A stretch of DNA of 61,334 nt from contig JBBSEF010000011.1 of NCBI GenBank assembly GCA_038240015.1, forward strand, positions 1-61,334, in the 5' to 3' direction. The DNA comes from CAHJXF01 sp038240015 (lineage in GTDB: Bacteria; Pseudomonadota; Gammaproteobacteria; Burkholderiales; Burkholderiaceae_D). Both the position numbers and the translations under genes were made by a program. A model generated the notes under the pieces. It had not been told where the DNA came from and made no database searches. It saw nothing but the letters and a program-made list of their open reading frames with translations. Shown piece by piece: positions 9,194-18,230 of this stretch (position 1 is the stretch's first letter; the number at the start of each line of letters is the position of its first letter).

Positions 9194-9674
9194 GCCCGCC
9201 GCCCCGATCGATGCGATCCGCTTGCGGGTCTGGCATCGCTGGCTCACCTGGTTGTCGACCGGCCTCTTGATCGTCACCGGCCTCGCATGGCTCGCGCTCG
9301 ACTTCTTCGCTCTCGGCCGTCCCGATATCGTCGGGCCGCATCCACTTTCCCATCCGCTGCTGGCTGCGCATGGCGCGATCGCGATGGTCGCCTTGATCAC
9401 CTATGGCGGCGTGTTCGCATCGCACGTGCCGCGTGCTTGGGCGGTTAAGCGCAATCGATGGACCGGCTGCCTCATCGCAAGCGTGCTCGGGGTGTCGATC
9501 GTCACCGCGTGGCTCCTGTATTACGCGAGTTCCGAAAGCGTCCACGAGTTCGCCAGCGCGTTTCATTGGATCGTGGGGCTTTCGGTCGCGTTGATCTTGC
9601 CGCTCCACATCGTGATGGGACGTCGCGCGAGAGCCCTGGCCACGCGAGAGGCTCTTGCGTTCCCGGCCGATTGA
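9186..9674 (+). CDS. Four-helix membrane b-type cytochrome (cytochrome b561-like)
   Basis: This 162-residue protein has four hydrophobic helices and histidines placed to ligate heme: VWHRW before helix 1, AAHGAIAM in helix 2, AFHWIVG near helix 4 and LPLHIVMG within it. This is the pattern of small cytochrome b561/PepSY-type electron-transfer proteins. It would oxidise quinol or another inner-membrane donor and pass electrons to the flavinylated periplasmic protein encoded two genes upstream. ATG at 9186 overlaps the apbE stop by eight bases. The donor and the number of hemes are inference. Confidence 0.8.
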   Translation: MLRPAAPIDAIRLRVWHRWLTWLSTGLLIVTGLAWLALDFFALGRPDIVGPHPLSHPLLAAHGAIAMVALITYGGVFASHVPRAWAVKRNRWTGCLIASVLGVSIVTAWLLYYASSESVHEFASAFHWIVGLSVALILPLHIVMGRRARALATREALAFPAD

Positions 9675-9798
9675 CTCGCCGCTGCACTCACGGGATCGAT
9701 GGGGTCGCCGCAAGCTGCGAGCGATCTCATCGCCCCTCCGCCACCGCAGCGGATAAGATTCGTCGCGACGCAAAGAATCACCATCACGGACCTCCTCC

Positions 9799-10083
9799 AT
9801 GTGGACCGACCTTATCGGCTGGTGCAGCACCGCGATCCTCGTCATCACGGTCGGGCGGCAGGCGTACACGCAGTGGAAGGAAGGCAGTACCGCCGGCATG
9901 TCGCGCTGGTTGTTCATCGGCCAATTCGCGGCCTCGCTGGGCTTCGTCGTGTACAGCTACCTGCTCGACAACATCGTCTTCGTAGTCAGCAATGTTTTTC
10001 TTCTTGCCATCGCATCGATCGGTCAATGGCTGTACCTGCGTAACAAGAAGCGCGAAGACGAATGCATCGGCAAGTCGCCATGA
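9799..10083 (+). CDS. SemiSWEET/PQ-loop-like small membrane protein
   Basis: A 94-residue, three-helix protein with the size and spacing of a SemiSWEET or PQ-loop half transporter. The loop after helix 1 reads YTQWKEGSTAGMSRW, similar to the family's PQ..N....S..GLS..F pattern, and helix 3 carries an asparagine (VVSNVFLL) as in sugar-transporting SemiSWEETs. A ribosome binding site (GGACCTCC region) precedes ATG 9799. Its stop overlaps the NRAMP gene as ATGA, so the two are co-translated. Such proteins work as dimers; the substrate here is unknown. Confidence 0.7.
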   Translation: MWTDLIGWCSTAILVITVGRQAYTQWKEGSTAGMSRWLFIGQFAASLGFVVYSYLLDNIVFVVSNVFLLAIASIGQWLYLRNKKREDECIGKSP

Positions 10084-11372
10084 GCGCGCAACACAAGAGC
10101 GGCAAAAGTCCGCGCGCCTCCACGCCCTGGTGGAAGAAGCTAGGCCCCGGCCTCATCACCGGCGCGGCCGACGACGACCCGAGCGGCATCGCGACCTATT
10201 CGCAGGGCGGCGCGCAGTTCGGCTACAACGTCTTGTGGTCGGTGATCCTGACGTTCCCGCTGATGGTGGGAATCCAGCTCGCGAGCGCGCGCATCGGCCG
10301 CGTCACCGGCAAGGGCCTCGCAGAAAACTTCCGGCTCCTGTGTCCCGCCTGGGTCGTGGCTGTGCTGGTCGGTCTTCTCACGATAGCGAACGTCATCAAC
10401 CTCGGCGCGGATCTGAACGCGATGGGCGACGTCGCCGCGCTGGTATTGGGTGGCAAGGAAGTCTGGTATGCGGCGGCCTTCGGCGTGCTCTCTTTGATCG
10501 CGCTGGTAGTCGTTCCGTATCGCCGCTACGTCACCGTTCTCAAATGGCTCACGCTGGCCCTGCTCGCCTATGTGGGCGTCGCGTTCACCGTGCGTCTCGA
10601 CTGGCCTGCCGTGTTGCGTTCGGCCGTCTGGCCGGATGTGACCTGGTCGAAAGACTACGCAACGACCATCGTCGCGATCCTCGGCACCACCATCAGTCCC
10701 TACCTGTTCTTCTGGCAAGCCGCCGAGGAAGTCGAAGAGATCAGACGCATTAGCAGCGACAAGCCGCTGCGGCGCGCGCCCGAACAGGCGCCGGCGCAGT
10801 TCCGCAGACTGAAGATCGACACGATTGTCGGCATGGGCTTTTCGAATGCGATCGCCTTCTTCATGATCGTCGCCACTGCGGCCACGCTCCATGTCCACGG
10901 CATCACGCAGATCGCCTCGACGACCGAGGCCGCCGATGCACTGCGGCCGATCGCCGGCGACGCGGGCTTCTTCCTGTTCGCGCTGGGCATCATCGGCACC
11001 GGCCTGCTCGCGATTCCCGTGCTCGGCGGATCGGCCGCCTACGCGATCGCCAGCGTGTTCGGCTGGCGCATGGGACTGGATCGAACCTTCGGACACGCAA
11101 AGGCGTTCTACCTCGTGATCGCGGCAGCGATCGTGCTGGGCATCGTCATCAGCGCGATCGGCCTCGATCCGATCCGCACGCTCTACTGGTCGGCGGTGAT
11201 CAATGCGCTGATCTCGGTGCCGATCATGGTCGTGCTGATGCTGGTCGCATCGAGCCGGAAGGTGATGGGAGATTTTCCGCTCACGATGCGCGGCAGGATC
11301 TTCGGGTGGGCCGCGACCCTTGCGATGGCCGCCGCGACCGGAGTGATGGGATGGAGTTTCGTGGCGAGTTGA
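10080..11372 (+). CDS. NRAMP-superfamily metal transporter, divergent metal site
   Basis: This 430-residue polytopic membrane protein starts GPGLITGAADDDPSGIATYS and belongs to the NRAMP/COG1914 group by fold pattern and length. In canonical NRAMPs helix 1 has DPGN and helix 6 has MPH. Here helix 1 has DPSG and the helix 6 region reads TTISPYLFFWQAAEE, so two metal-ligating residues are replaced. A changed ion preference is therefore likely. ATG 10080 overlaps the stop of the SemiSWEET-like gene; an in-frame ATG at 10062 is a weaker alternative. It probably acts as a proton-linked or facilitated divalent cation carrier in the inner membrane. Confidence 0.8.
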   Translation: MSAQHKSGKSPRASTPWWKKLGPGLITGAADDDPSGIATYSQGGAQFGYNVLWSVILTFPLMVGIQLASARIGRVTGKGLAENFRLLCPAWVVAVLVGLLTIANVINLGADLNAMGDVAALVLGGKEVWYAAAFGVLSLIALVVVPYRRYVTVLKWLTLALLAYVGVAFTVRLDWPAVLRSAVWPDVTWSKDYATTIVAILGTTISPYLFFWQAAEEVEEIRRISSDKPLRRAPEQAPAQFRRLKIDTIVGMGFSNAIAFFMIVATAATLHVHGITQIASTTEAADALRPIAGDAGFFLFALGIIGTGLLAIPVLGGSAAYAIASVFGWRMGLDRTFGHAKAFYLVIAAAIVLGIVISAIGLDPIRTLYWSAVINALISVPIMVVLMLVASSRKVMGDFPLTMRGRIFGWAATLAMAAATGVMGWSFVAS

Positions 11373-11382
11373 GGGAACCGAA

Positions 11383-12528
11383 ATGAAAATTCGCATCGTC
11401 GGCGGCGGGCCAGCGGGGCTCTTCTACGCCTACCTGATGAAGCGCGACGATGCGCGTCACGACATCCGCGTCTACGAGCGCGATCCCGAGGACGCGACCT
11501 ACGGCTGGGGCGTGGTGTTCTCCGATGTCGCGCTCTCGTTCGTGCGCGAGATCGCGCCCGAGTTGTACGACGCGATGACCGCGAACCAGGAAGTCTTCGA
11601 CGAGATGGCGGTCGTGCATCGAGGGGTTCGCGTCACGCTTGCGCACAACACCTTTCATCGCATGGCGCGCATCGATCTTCTCAAGGCGCTGCACGCGCAA
11701 TGCCGCGAGGTCGGCGTCGAGATCGTGTTCGACCGTCGCATCGACGACCCCGCCGAAGTCGGCCCCTGCGATCTGATCGTGGCTGCCGACGGCTCCAACA
11801 GCGCGATCCGCACGCGGCTCCGCGAACACTTTCACTCGACGCTGGACGAGCGGCCCAACCTGCTTGCGTGGTACGGCACGACCCGGCTCTTCGATGCGCT
11901 GTCGCTGATCTTCCGGCAGAACGACGAGGGTCTATTGATCGCGCACACCTATCGGTTCAGCCGCACGCACAGCACCTTTCTGGTCGAGTGCGATCCCGCG
12001 ACGTTCGCGAAGTCAGGGCTGGCCCGCATGAGCGAAGCCGACAGCCTGGCCTATTGCGAACAGGTCTTCGCCGAGGATCTGCAGGGTCACGCGCTGTTGT
12101 CGAATCGTTCCAACTGGTTTCGCTACACGATCGTCAAGAACGAGCGCTGGCATCACGACCGCATTGTGCTGCTCGGCGATGCGCTGCGCACCGGGCATCC
12201 ATCGGTGGGCTCGGGCACGCGCCTCGCGATGCAGGATTCAATCGCGCTTTTTGACGCGTACAAGACCTGCGGCGGCGACGTGCCCGCGATGCTCGACGAG
12301 TTCGTGCGCATCCGCCAGCCGGGGTCCGACGCGCTGCAGAAAGCCGCGATCAAGAGCACCGAGTGGTACGAGAATCTCGGACCGAAGCTCGCGCTCGATC
12401 CAATTTCATTTGCCTACGATTACGTGACCAGAAGCGGGCGTGTCGATCATGCGAATGTGAAGAAGCGCGATCCCGAACTCGCGCGTGCGTATGAGAGGTT
12501 GCATCCCCATTTGCGGGACTCGGAATGA
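11383..12528 (+). CDS. FAD-dependent monooxygenase, salicylyl-/2-aminobenzoyl-CoA hydroxylase type
   Basis: This 381-residue flavoprotein has the N-terminal dinucleotide motif GGGPAGLFYAYLMK, then ERDPEDATYGWGVVFSD, the VAADGSNSAIR motif near residue 130 and the FAD-binding DALRTGHPSVGSGT near residue 268. The opening resembles the flavin domain of salicylyl-CoA 5-hydroxylase and 2-aminobenzoyl-CoA monooxygenase. It lacks the C-terminal old-yellow-enzyme-like half found in the long bifunctional members. It lies 19 bases upstream of an aryl-acid adenylating enzyme, so the likely substrate is an aromatic acyl-CoA and the likely product a ring-hydroxylated CoA ester such as gentisyl-CoA. The exact substrate is inference. 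Confidence 0.8.
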   Translation: MKIRIVGGGPAGLFYAYLMKRDDARHDIRVYERDPEDATYGWGVVFSDVALSFVREIAPELYDAMTANQEVFDEMAVVHRGVRVTLAHNTFHRMARIDLLKALHAQCREVGVEIVFDRRIDDPAEVGPCDLIVAADGSNSAIRTRLREHFHSTLDERPNLLAWYGTTRLFDALSLIFRQNDEGLLIAHTYRFSRTHSTFLVECDPATFAKSGLARMSEADSLAYCEQVFAEDLQGHALLSNRSNWFRYTIVKNERWHHDRIVLLGDALRTGHPSVGSGTRLAMQDSIALFDAYKTCGGDVPAMLDEFVRIRQPGSDALQKAAIKSTEWYENLGPKLALDPISFAYDYVTRSGRVDHANVKKRDPELARAYERLHPHLRDSE

Positions 12529-12547
12529 CAGACTGGAAGAGACCCCC

Positions 12548-14209
12548 ATGCTTGAAGGTATCGTCCCCTGGCCCGAAGAATTCGTGACGCGCTATCGCGA
12601 GGCCGGCTTGTGGGAAGGCCTTACGGTCACCGCGATGGTCGAGCGCACTGCAAGGCGGACCCCGCACAAGACCGCGATCGTCGCGGGCGATCGTCACATC
12701 ACGTATGCGGCGTTGACGTCCGACGTCGATCGCCTCGCCATCGCGCTGCATGCGGGCGGCTTGCGCGCAGACGATCGCGTGGTCGTGCAGTTGCCCAACA
12801 TCGCCGAGTTCGTCACCCTCTATCTCGCACTGAATCGCATCGGCGCGATACCGGTGATGGCGCTGCGTGCGCATCGACACGCCGAGGTGCGCCACTTCAT
12901 TCGGGCATCGGGTGCGGTCGCGTATGTGATCGCCGACGTGATCGGCGGCTTCGACTACCGGACGATGGCGGCCGAGATGACGGCCGAGTTTCCACTGCTC
13001 GCGCACGTGATCGTCGCGGGCGTCGCAGAAGCGGGGCAGGTGTCGCTGCAAAGTTTGATCGGCGCGTTCGATCAAGGCGCGCTGGCAGATGCCGAAGCCT
13101 CGTTGAAGAATATTCGCGTCGATCCGATCGCGGTCAGCACCATGCTGCTGTCTGGCGGCACCACCTCGATGTCGAAGCTCATCCCGCGCACCCACAACGA
13201 CTACGTGCTCAACGCACGCCTGTGCGGAGCCGCAGCGCACTTCGGACCCGACACGGTCTTCATGCCGATATTACCGCTCGGTCACAACTACAACCTCGCG
13301 TCGCCCGGCATGCTCGCGACGTTCTACTACGGAGGCACGGTCGTGATCGCACCGTCGACCGATACCGAAGCAATCTTCTCGTTGGTGGAGTGCGAGCGCG
13401 TGAGCGTGATCGCGGCGGCCGTACCGTTGATCTCGAACTGGCTTAACAGCGACGTGCCGAAACGCTTCGACCTGTCGTCGTTGAAGGTCGTGCAAAACGG
13501 CGGCGCGCGCCTGCCGCCCGAACTGCGCGCGCGCCTGCGCGAGCGCTTCGGCTGCACGCCGCAGGAGATCTACGGCACCGCCGAGGGCTTGATCAACATG
13601 ACGCGACTCGATGACGCCGACGATGTTCTTCTCGAAAGCTCCGGCGCGCCGGTGTCCGACTTCGACGAAATCAAGGTGCTCGACGACACCGATCGCGAAG
13701 TCGCCGACGGCGAGTCGGGCGAACTGCTCACGCGCGGGCCGTACACGATTCGCGGCTACTACAACGCGCCCGAGAAAAATCGCGAGGCATTCACCACCGA
13801 CGGTTTCTATCGCATGGGCGACATCGTCAGAAAGCGCGGCCGCAACGTCTACACCGAAGGCCGCCGCAAGGACCTCATCAATCGCGGCGGCGAGAAGATC
13901 GGTTGTGAAGAAGTCGAGAACCTGATCTTCTCGCACCCCAAGGTGAAGACCGTGGTGCTGGTCGCGATGCCCGACCCGGTGTTCGGCGAGAAGGCGTGCG
14001 CGTGCGTGATCACCAAACCCGGCGAGACGTTGACGCTCGAAGAGTTGACGACTTTTCTTCGGACCAAGCAGATCGCGTCGTTCAAGCTGCCCGAGCGCCT
14101 CGAAGTCATGAATCAGTTTCCGATCAGCCCGGTCGGCAAGATCATGAAGCGCGAGCTGCGCGAGATCGTCGCGGCAAAGCTCGCAGCAAGCGCATCGGTG
14201 TATCCCTGA
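12548..14209 (+). CDS. Aryl-acid adenylating ligase, DhbE/EntE-like (salicylate or benzoate activation)
   Basis: This 553-residue ANL-superfamily enzyme activates a carboxylic acid with ATP and probably transfers it to CoA. Motifs in order: LSGGTTSMSKLIPRTHND (P-loop), YGTAEGLINMT, GFYRMGDIVRKRGRN, GRRKDLINRGGEKI and the catalytic lysine in SPVGKIMKREL. The N-terminus (VPWPEEFVTRYREAGLW) is typical of 2,3-dihydroxybenzoate and salicylate AMP ligases. No siderophore synthetase genes are nearby, and the partner is an aryl-CoA hydroxylase-like flavoprotein, so a catabolic salicylate-type ligase is more likely than siderophore synthesis. I start at ATG 12548. Confidence 0.8.
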   Translation: MLEGIVPWPEEFVTRYREAGLWEGLTVTAMVERTARRTPHKTAIVAGDRHITYAALTSDVDRLAIALHAGGLRADDRVVVQLPNIAEFVTLYLALNRIGAIPVMALRAHRHAEVRHFIRASGAVAYVIADVIGGFDYRTMAAEMTAEFPLLAHVIVAGVAEAGQVSLQSLIGAFDQGALADAEASLKNIRVDPIAVSTMLLSGGTTSMSKLIPRTHNDYVLNARLCGAAAHFGPDTVFMPILPLGHNYNLASPGMLATFYYGGTVVIAPSTDTEAIFSLVECERVSVIAAAVPLISNWLNSDVPKRFDLSSLKVVQNGGARLPPELRARLRERFGCTPQEIYGTAEGLINMTRLDDADDVLLESSGAPVSDFDEIKVLDDTDREVADGESGELLTRGPYTIRGYYNAPEKNREAFTTDGFYRMGDIVRKRGRNVYTEGRRKDLINRGGEKIGCEEVENLIFSHPKVKTVVLVAMPDPVFGEKACACVITKPGETLTLEELTTFLRTKQIASFKLPERLEVMNQFPISPVGKIMKRELREIVAAKLAASASVYP

Positions 14210-14381
14210 GGTCGAGCGATGCAGGCGGCCGTCTGGCTGGCCGGGGGGTTCTATTGTTCTTGGCGATCGGCCGTGACCTACGATATGTGCTAGCAAGCTA
14301 CGGCGCGTTGCTCGGCGCGGCCCGAATGAAGACAGGGAGAGGCACGACGCTCGCCGAAGGCTCGGGGGGCGCGTTCGAGGC

Positions 14382-15511
14382 ATGAAGGTCATCGCAGACG
14401 ACATCAGTGCGGACAGCCTGGCCGACATCGGCAAGGTGCTGTCCGATCCGACGGTGCGCAGCGTCGCGGCCATCCTCCAGGCGGTACGCGCGCATCTGGG
14501 TATGGATATCGCTTTCGTGTCCGAGTTCGTGGGCGAACAGCGATACTTTCGATACGTCGATTCGCGACAGGAACAGACGCTGCTGCGGGTCGGCGAAGCG
14601 CGTCCGCTCGACGACGACTATTGCCTGCGCGTGGTCGAAGGCCGGCTGCCCCAATTGATCGTCGATACCGCGCGAGTCCCCGAGGCGATGGCCCTGCCGA
14701 TGACGACCATCGCGCCGATCGGCTCGCATCTGAGCGTGCCGATTCGATTGCGCAACGGTCGCGTGTACGGCACGTTCTGCTGCTTCAGCTTTTATCCCGA
14801 CTTGACGCTCACCCGGCGCGACCTTCATTTCATGCGCGCGTTCGCAGACGTGGCCGCCCATCAGATCGATCAGGAACTCGAAGCCAACACACTGCGCAAC
14901 GAGAAAGCCGATCGCATCGCAGCCGCGCTCGCTCAGAATCAACCGGCCATGGTCTATCAGCCGATGATCGCGCTCGAGGGGCGCGCGCGCGTGGTCGGCC
15001 TCGAATGTCTGGCGCGATTCGAACTCGGGTCGGACGACAACACCCGGCGTGGTCCCGCACTCTGGTTCTCCGAAGCCGCCGAAGTCGGCAAGGGGTCGGC
15101 GCTCGAGCTGCAGGCGATTCGCAACGGACTGCGCGCGCTCGCGTCGATGCGGCTCTCAACCAGGCCCTGCGCCCGCTGCGCGAACAAGGCGCGCGCGTCG
15201 CGATCGATGACGCGGGCGCCGGCTATGCAAGCATGGCGCACATCCTCAACGTCGCGCCGGAGTTCATCAAGCTCGACCTGAGCATCACCCGCCACATCGA
15301 CATCGATCGCAAGCGCCGCGCCCTGGCCGCCGCATTGATCGAATTCGGCCGACAGAGCGATTGCGAAATCGTCGCCGAGGGTGTCGAGACCGCGACAGAG
15401 CTGAGTGAACTGCGGGGCCTGGGAGTGCAGTTCGCGCAGGGTTATTTCATTTGCGAACCGGTCCCCGGCAACCAGGTCGAGGCGACCCTGACCGCGCACT
15501 CACGCACCTAG
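14382..15511 (+). pseudogene. Broken GAF-EAL protein (c-di-GMP phosphodiesterase remnant)
   Basis: The first frame (14382 to about 15150) encodes a GAF domain (residues about 15-165) and the start of an EAL domain, with VVGLECLARFE at the EAL position. After ALASM the frame goes out of register. The end of the EAL domain continues in another frame from about 15150, with ALNQALRPLREQG, VAIDDAGAGYASM, IKLDLS and VAEGVETATEL, ending at 15511. The middle of the domain, where other EAL proteins carry the NVSP and LEITE motifs, is missing. This is a deletion whose length is not a multiple of three. The product is very unlikely to hydrolyse c-di-GMP. The gene converges with the GGDEF gene at 15513. 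Confidence 0.8.
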
Positions 15512-15512
15512 C

Positions 15513-17891
15513 TCACGCCATTGCGTCTTGCGATAAGGCCGGACCCGTTTCCAGATCGTAGCGATCACGCCCGGCTTTCTTTGCGCGATACATCGCCGCG
15601 TCGGCGCGTTCGATCAAGTCGTCCGGCGTGATCGGTTCGCCGCCGAAGACCGCGACGCCGATGCTGGTCGTGATCGACAGGCGGATGCCGTTGACGTCGA
15701 ATGGCCGCCGCGTCTTGCGAAGAATCTTTTCGGAGATCGACCGCACGTCGGCGATGCTGCGCAGATTTTCTGCGACGACCACGAATTCGTCGCCGCCGAT
15801 CCGCGCGACGACGTCGGTCGCTCGGACCGCGTGGGCAAGCCGCGCCCCGAACGCGCGAAGCAGCGCATCGCCATTTGGATGACCGTGTATGTCGTTGACT
15901 TGCTTGAACCCATCGACATCGAGATAGAAGAGCGCCATCGCATCGCCCGACACGTTGCTGCGGCCAATGGCTTCGCCCAACGCGGTCTCGAAGCCCGCCC
16001 GGTTGACCAGCCCGGTAAGCGTATCGATCGAGGCCAGGCGCGAGAGGCGTTGCTGCTCGCGCTTGACCTCGGTCACGTCCTGATGGATGACGTGAAAGCC
16101 GATCACACCTCGCCCTTCGTCGAATTGCGGAATGATCTTGACGTTCAGATGAACCTGTTCCTTGCGGGTAGCCTGGCGTTCGAAGACCACCGTCTCCCCC
16201 TCTGCGGCGCGGCTGAAGTACGGTTCGTACGACGCCGCGACGTCGGCGGACGTGACCTCCTCGAGCGTCTTGCCGATGATTTCGGAGCGCGGCCGGCCGA
16301 AGAATTCCTCGTAGCTGCTGTTGACGAATCGGAATCGGAGATCGCGATCCATGAAAGCCACCAGCATCGGCAATGAATCGGCAATCGAGGCCATACGCGC
16401 TTCGCTTTGCCGGATCGCGATCGTGGCCGCCTTGGCATGGGTGATGTCGTGCATCGTGCTCGAAAAGAATTCCACACGACCACTCGCGCCGCGATGGGCG
16501 ATCAACATGTGATCGATCGGGATATCGGCGCCGTCCGCTCCGATGATGGCGGTCTCGCCCACCCAGATTCCGCCGGCGAGCGCGGCCGGCACTGCCACGC
16601 GCTCGATGATCTCGACCACCCAGGGCGGGTAGTGGTCGGCGATCGTCGTTCCACGCACATCCTGTTCGCTGCCCAGACCGCGCGCGACGCGACCCGACGC
16701 GTTGATATACGTAACCCGCCCTTTCGTATCGGTCGTCGCGACGAAGTCGCGACCGGTCTCGAGGATCAGCGCGAGCTGCGCACGTTCGTGCTCGCTCGCG
16801 AGTCGCGCTGCTTCCAGAGCCGCCTGTTGCTCGAGCAGGCGATTGAATGCGTGAGCCAGTTGACCGGTCTCGTCGTTGCGGCCTGTGACGACGCGTGCAT
16901 GGGTGTCCGGCCGCAGCGCCAGTCGATCGATCTGATCGCGCAGTCTGGTCAATGGCTTCAGCATCCCCCACGCCAACAACCAGATCAGCGGGAGCAGCAC
17001 CAGCGCGCTCAATGCCGTGATCGCAATGCTGCGTTCCCTTGCCGCCTCGATCAAACCGAATGCTTCTTCCGACGGCAGGACCGCGACGAGTATCCAGTTG
17101 GTCATCGCCAGCGGCCGATGGCTGATCAGCGCCTCACTGCCTCCATCGAGCGTGCCGAGCGAGCTGCCCAAGGCTCCGCTATCGAGCGCGGCGGACAACG
17201 CGCGGCGCTCCGTTGCCGAAAGCTCTTGCAAGACGCGGGCGGGATCGGGGTGCACCACGAATTGCGGTTTGGGCCGCGTCGAGATCACCTCGAAATAGCC
17301 GCTGCGACCGATTCTGGTCGAACCGAGATGGCCGATGAAGTTGGGCATGTTCAAGCGCATGATGCCGACCAGGACGGCGGCGATCGTGCCATCCGGATTC
17401 TTTATGGGCGCGGCGAAGCTGACGATCGGCTCGCCGTCCAGCTTGCGAGGGATCGGTTCCGAAATGGTCGGCTGGCCTGTCCGGAGCACGCGCTGGAACC
17501 AGGCGCGCGATCCCACGTTCAGGCCGATGCGTTGATCGATCGGCGGCGCGTCGGCACGGATGATGCCGTCGGGGCTAATGATCTGGACATCGTCGAAAAC
17601 GGAACGAAGCGCCGGCCGCTCCGTCAACAGCGAGCGCATGTGCACCGTGCTGTCCAGCGAGGCCGGCGGGATCGTGGTCGCGACAGCCATCAGTGCGTCC
17701 ATCGCCAGCTTGAGCTTGCCGTCGAGATCGTCGCCGGCGCGCGCCACCAGCGAAAGTTGCTGGCCCGTGATGACCGTGAACAGGTCCTTTCGCGCGTTGC
17801 TCAATGTGATTGCCGCAAGGCTCGCGACAAAGAGCAGCACCACGCATGACATCGCGAAGGCAAATCGACTCTTGAGGCTGAGCGCTTTCAT
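15513..17891 (-). CDS. Membrane sensor diguanylate cyclase (dCache-HAMP-PAS-PAS-GGDEF)
   Basis: This 792-residue protein makes cyclic di-GMP from GTP in response to an extracellular signal. It has a membrane helix at about 8-30, a double Cache sensor to about residue 285, a second helix (ITALSALVLLPLIWLLAWGML), a HAMP linker, two PAS segments (the second opens with DSLPMLVAFMDRDLRF) and a C-terminal GGDEF domain. The active-site GGDEF is intact at about residue 699, and the inhibitory I-site RATD lies five residues before it. It is the last gene of the leftward heme-type permease, ATPase and SHOCT operon, 45 bases after the SHOCT gene. The ligand is not predictable. Confidence 0.9.
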   Translation of the reverse strand: MKALSLKSRFAFAMSCVVLLFVASLAAITLSNARKDLFTVITGQQLSLVARAGDDLDGKLKLAMDALMAVATTIPPASLDSTVHMRSLLTERPALRSVFDDVQIISPDGIIRADAPPIDQRIGLNVGSRAWFQRVLRTGQPTISEPIPRKLDGEPIVSFAAPIKNPDGTIAAVLVGIMRLNMPNFIGHLGSTRIGRSGYFEVISTRPKPQFVVHPDPARVLQELSATERRALSAALDSGALGSSLGTLDGGSEALISHRPLAMTNWILVAVLPSEEAFGLIEAARERSIAITALSALVLLPLIWLLAWGMLKPLTRLRDQIDRLALRPDTHARVVTGRNDETGQLAHAFNRLLEQQAALEAARLASEHERAQLALILETGRDFVATTDTKGRVTYINASGRVARGLGSEQDVRGTTIADHYPPWVVEIIERVAVPAALAGGIWVGETAIIGADGADIPIDHMLIAHRGASGRVEFFSSTMHDITHAKAATIAIRQSEARMASIADSLPMLVAFMDRDLRFRFVNSSYEEFFGRPRSEIIGKTLEEVTSADVAASYEPYFSRAAEGETVVFERQATRKEQVHLNVKIIPQFDEGRGVIGFHVIHQDVTEVKREQQRLSRLASIDTLTGLVNRAGFETALGEAIGRSNVSGDAMALFYLDVDGFKQVNDIHGHPNGDALLRAFGARLAHAVRATDVVARIGGDEFVVVAENLRSIADVRSISEKILRKTRRPFDVNGIRLSITTSIGVAVFGGEPITPDDLIERADAAMYRAKKAGRDRYDLETGPALSQDAMA

Positions 17892-17936
17892 CGTCGTGCC
17901 GAATTCTCCTCTTATCGGGCCGAGCGGACGCGCAGA

Positions 17937-18230
17937 TCAGATGCGCTTGAGCAACTCGGCCTTCTTCGCCGCGAATTCTTCGTCGCCGAGGATGCCTCGA
18001 GCGTGCAACTGCGCAAGCTTCTCGATCGCTTCGAACGGATCGGATGGTGCGACGAGGAGAGGCACGGGATCGTGAAGTGCGTCGCGAGCCGGTTGTGATG
18101 GGGCGCTGGCGACGGCGTGAGATGCATCGCCCGCGATCGTGGGCAGCCGGTCGAGGTCAACGACGAAGCCGAACTGTTCGGTGAGCTGCGCGATTGCCGC
18201 GCTTGCTGCCGGAGCAAGAGCCGCCATCAT
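17937..18230 (-). CDS. Small SHOCT-domain protein
   Basis: This 97-residue protein ends in a SHOCT (short C-terminal) domain: DPFEAIEKLAQLHARGILG followed by DEEFAAKKAELLKRI. That helical module is often found at the C-terminus of oligomeric or membrane-linked proteins and has no known catalysis. The start is the ATG at 18228-18230, which overlaps the stop of the upstream ATPase gene (ATGA). The N-terminal half has no recognised motif. Its tight coupling to a heme-type ABC ATPase is unusual; its function is unknown. Confidence 0.7.
   Translation of the reverse strand: MMAALAPAASAAIAQLTEQFGFVVDLDRLPTIAGDASHAVASAPSQPARDALHDPVPLLVAPSDPFEAIEKLAQLHARGILGDEEFAAKKAELLKRI

Noticed and set aside
12548..14209. 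Siderophore biosynthesis (entE/dhbE) role
   Set aside because: No isochorismate or NRPS genes nearby, and the partner gene is an aryl-CoA hydroxylase-like flavoprotein.
14220..14275. GC-rich inverted repeat after the aryl ligase gene as terminator
   Set aside because: Only a five-base stem, without a clear T-run.
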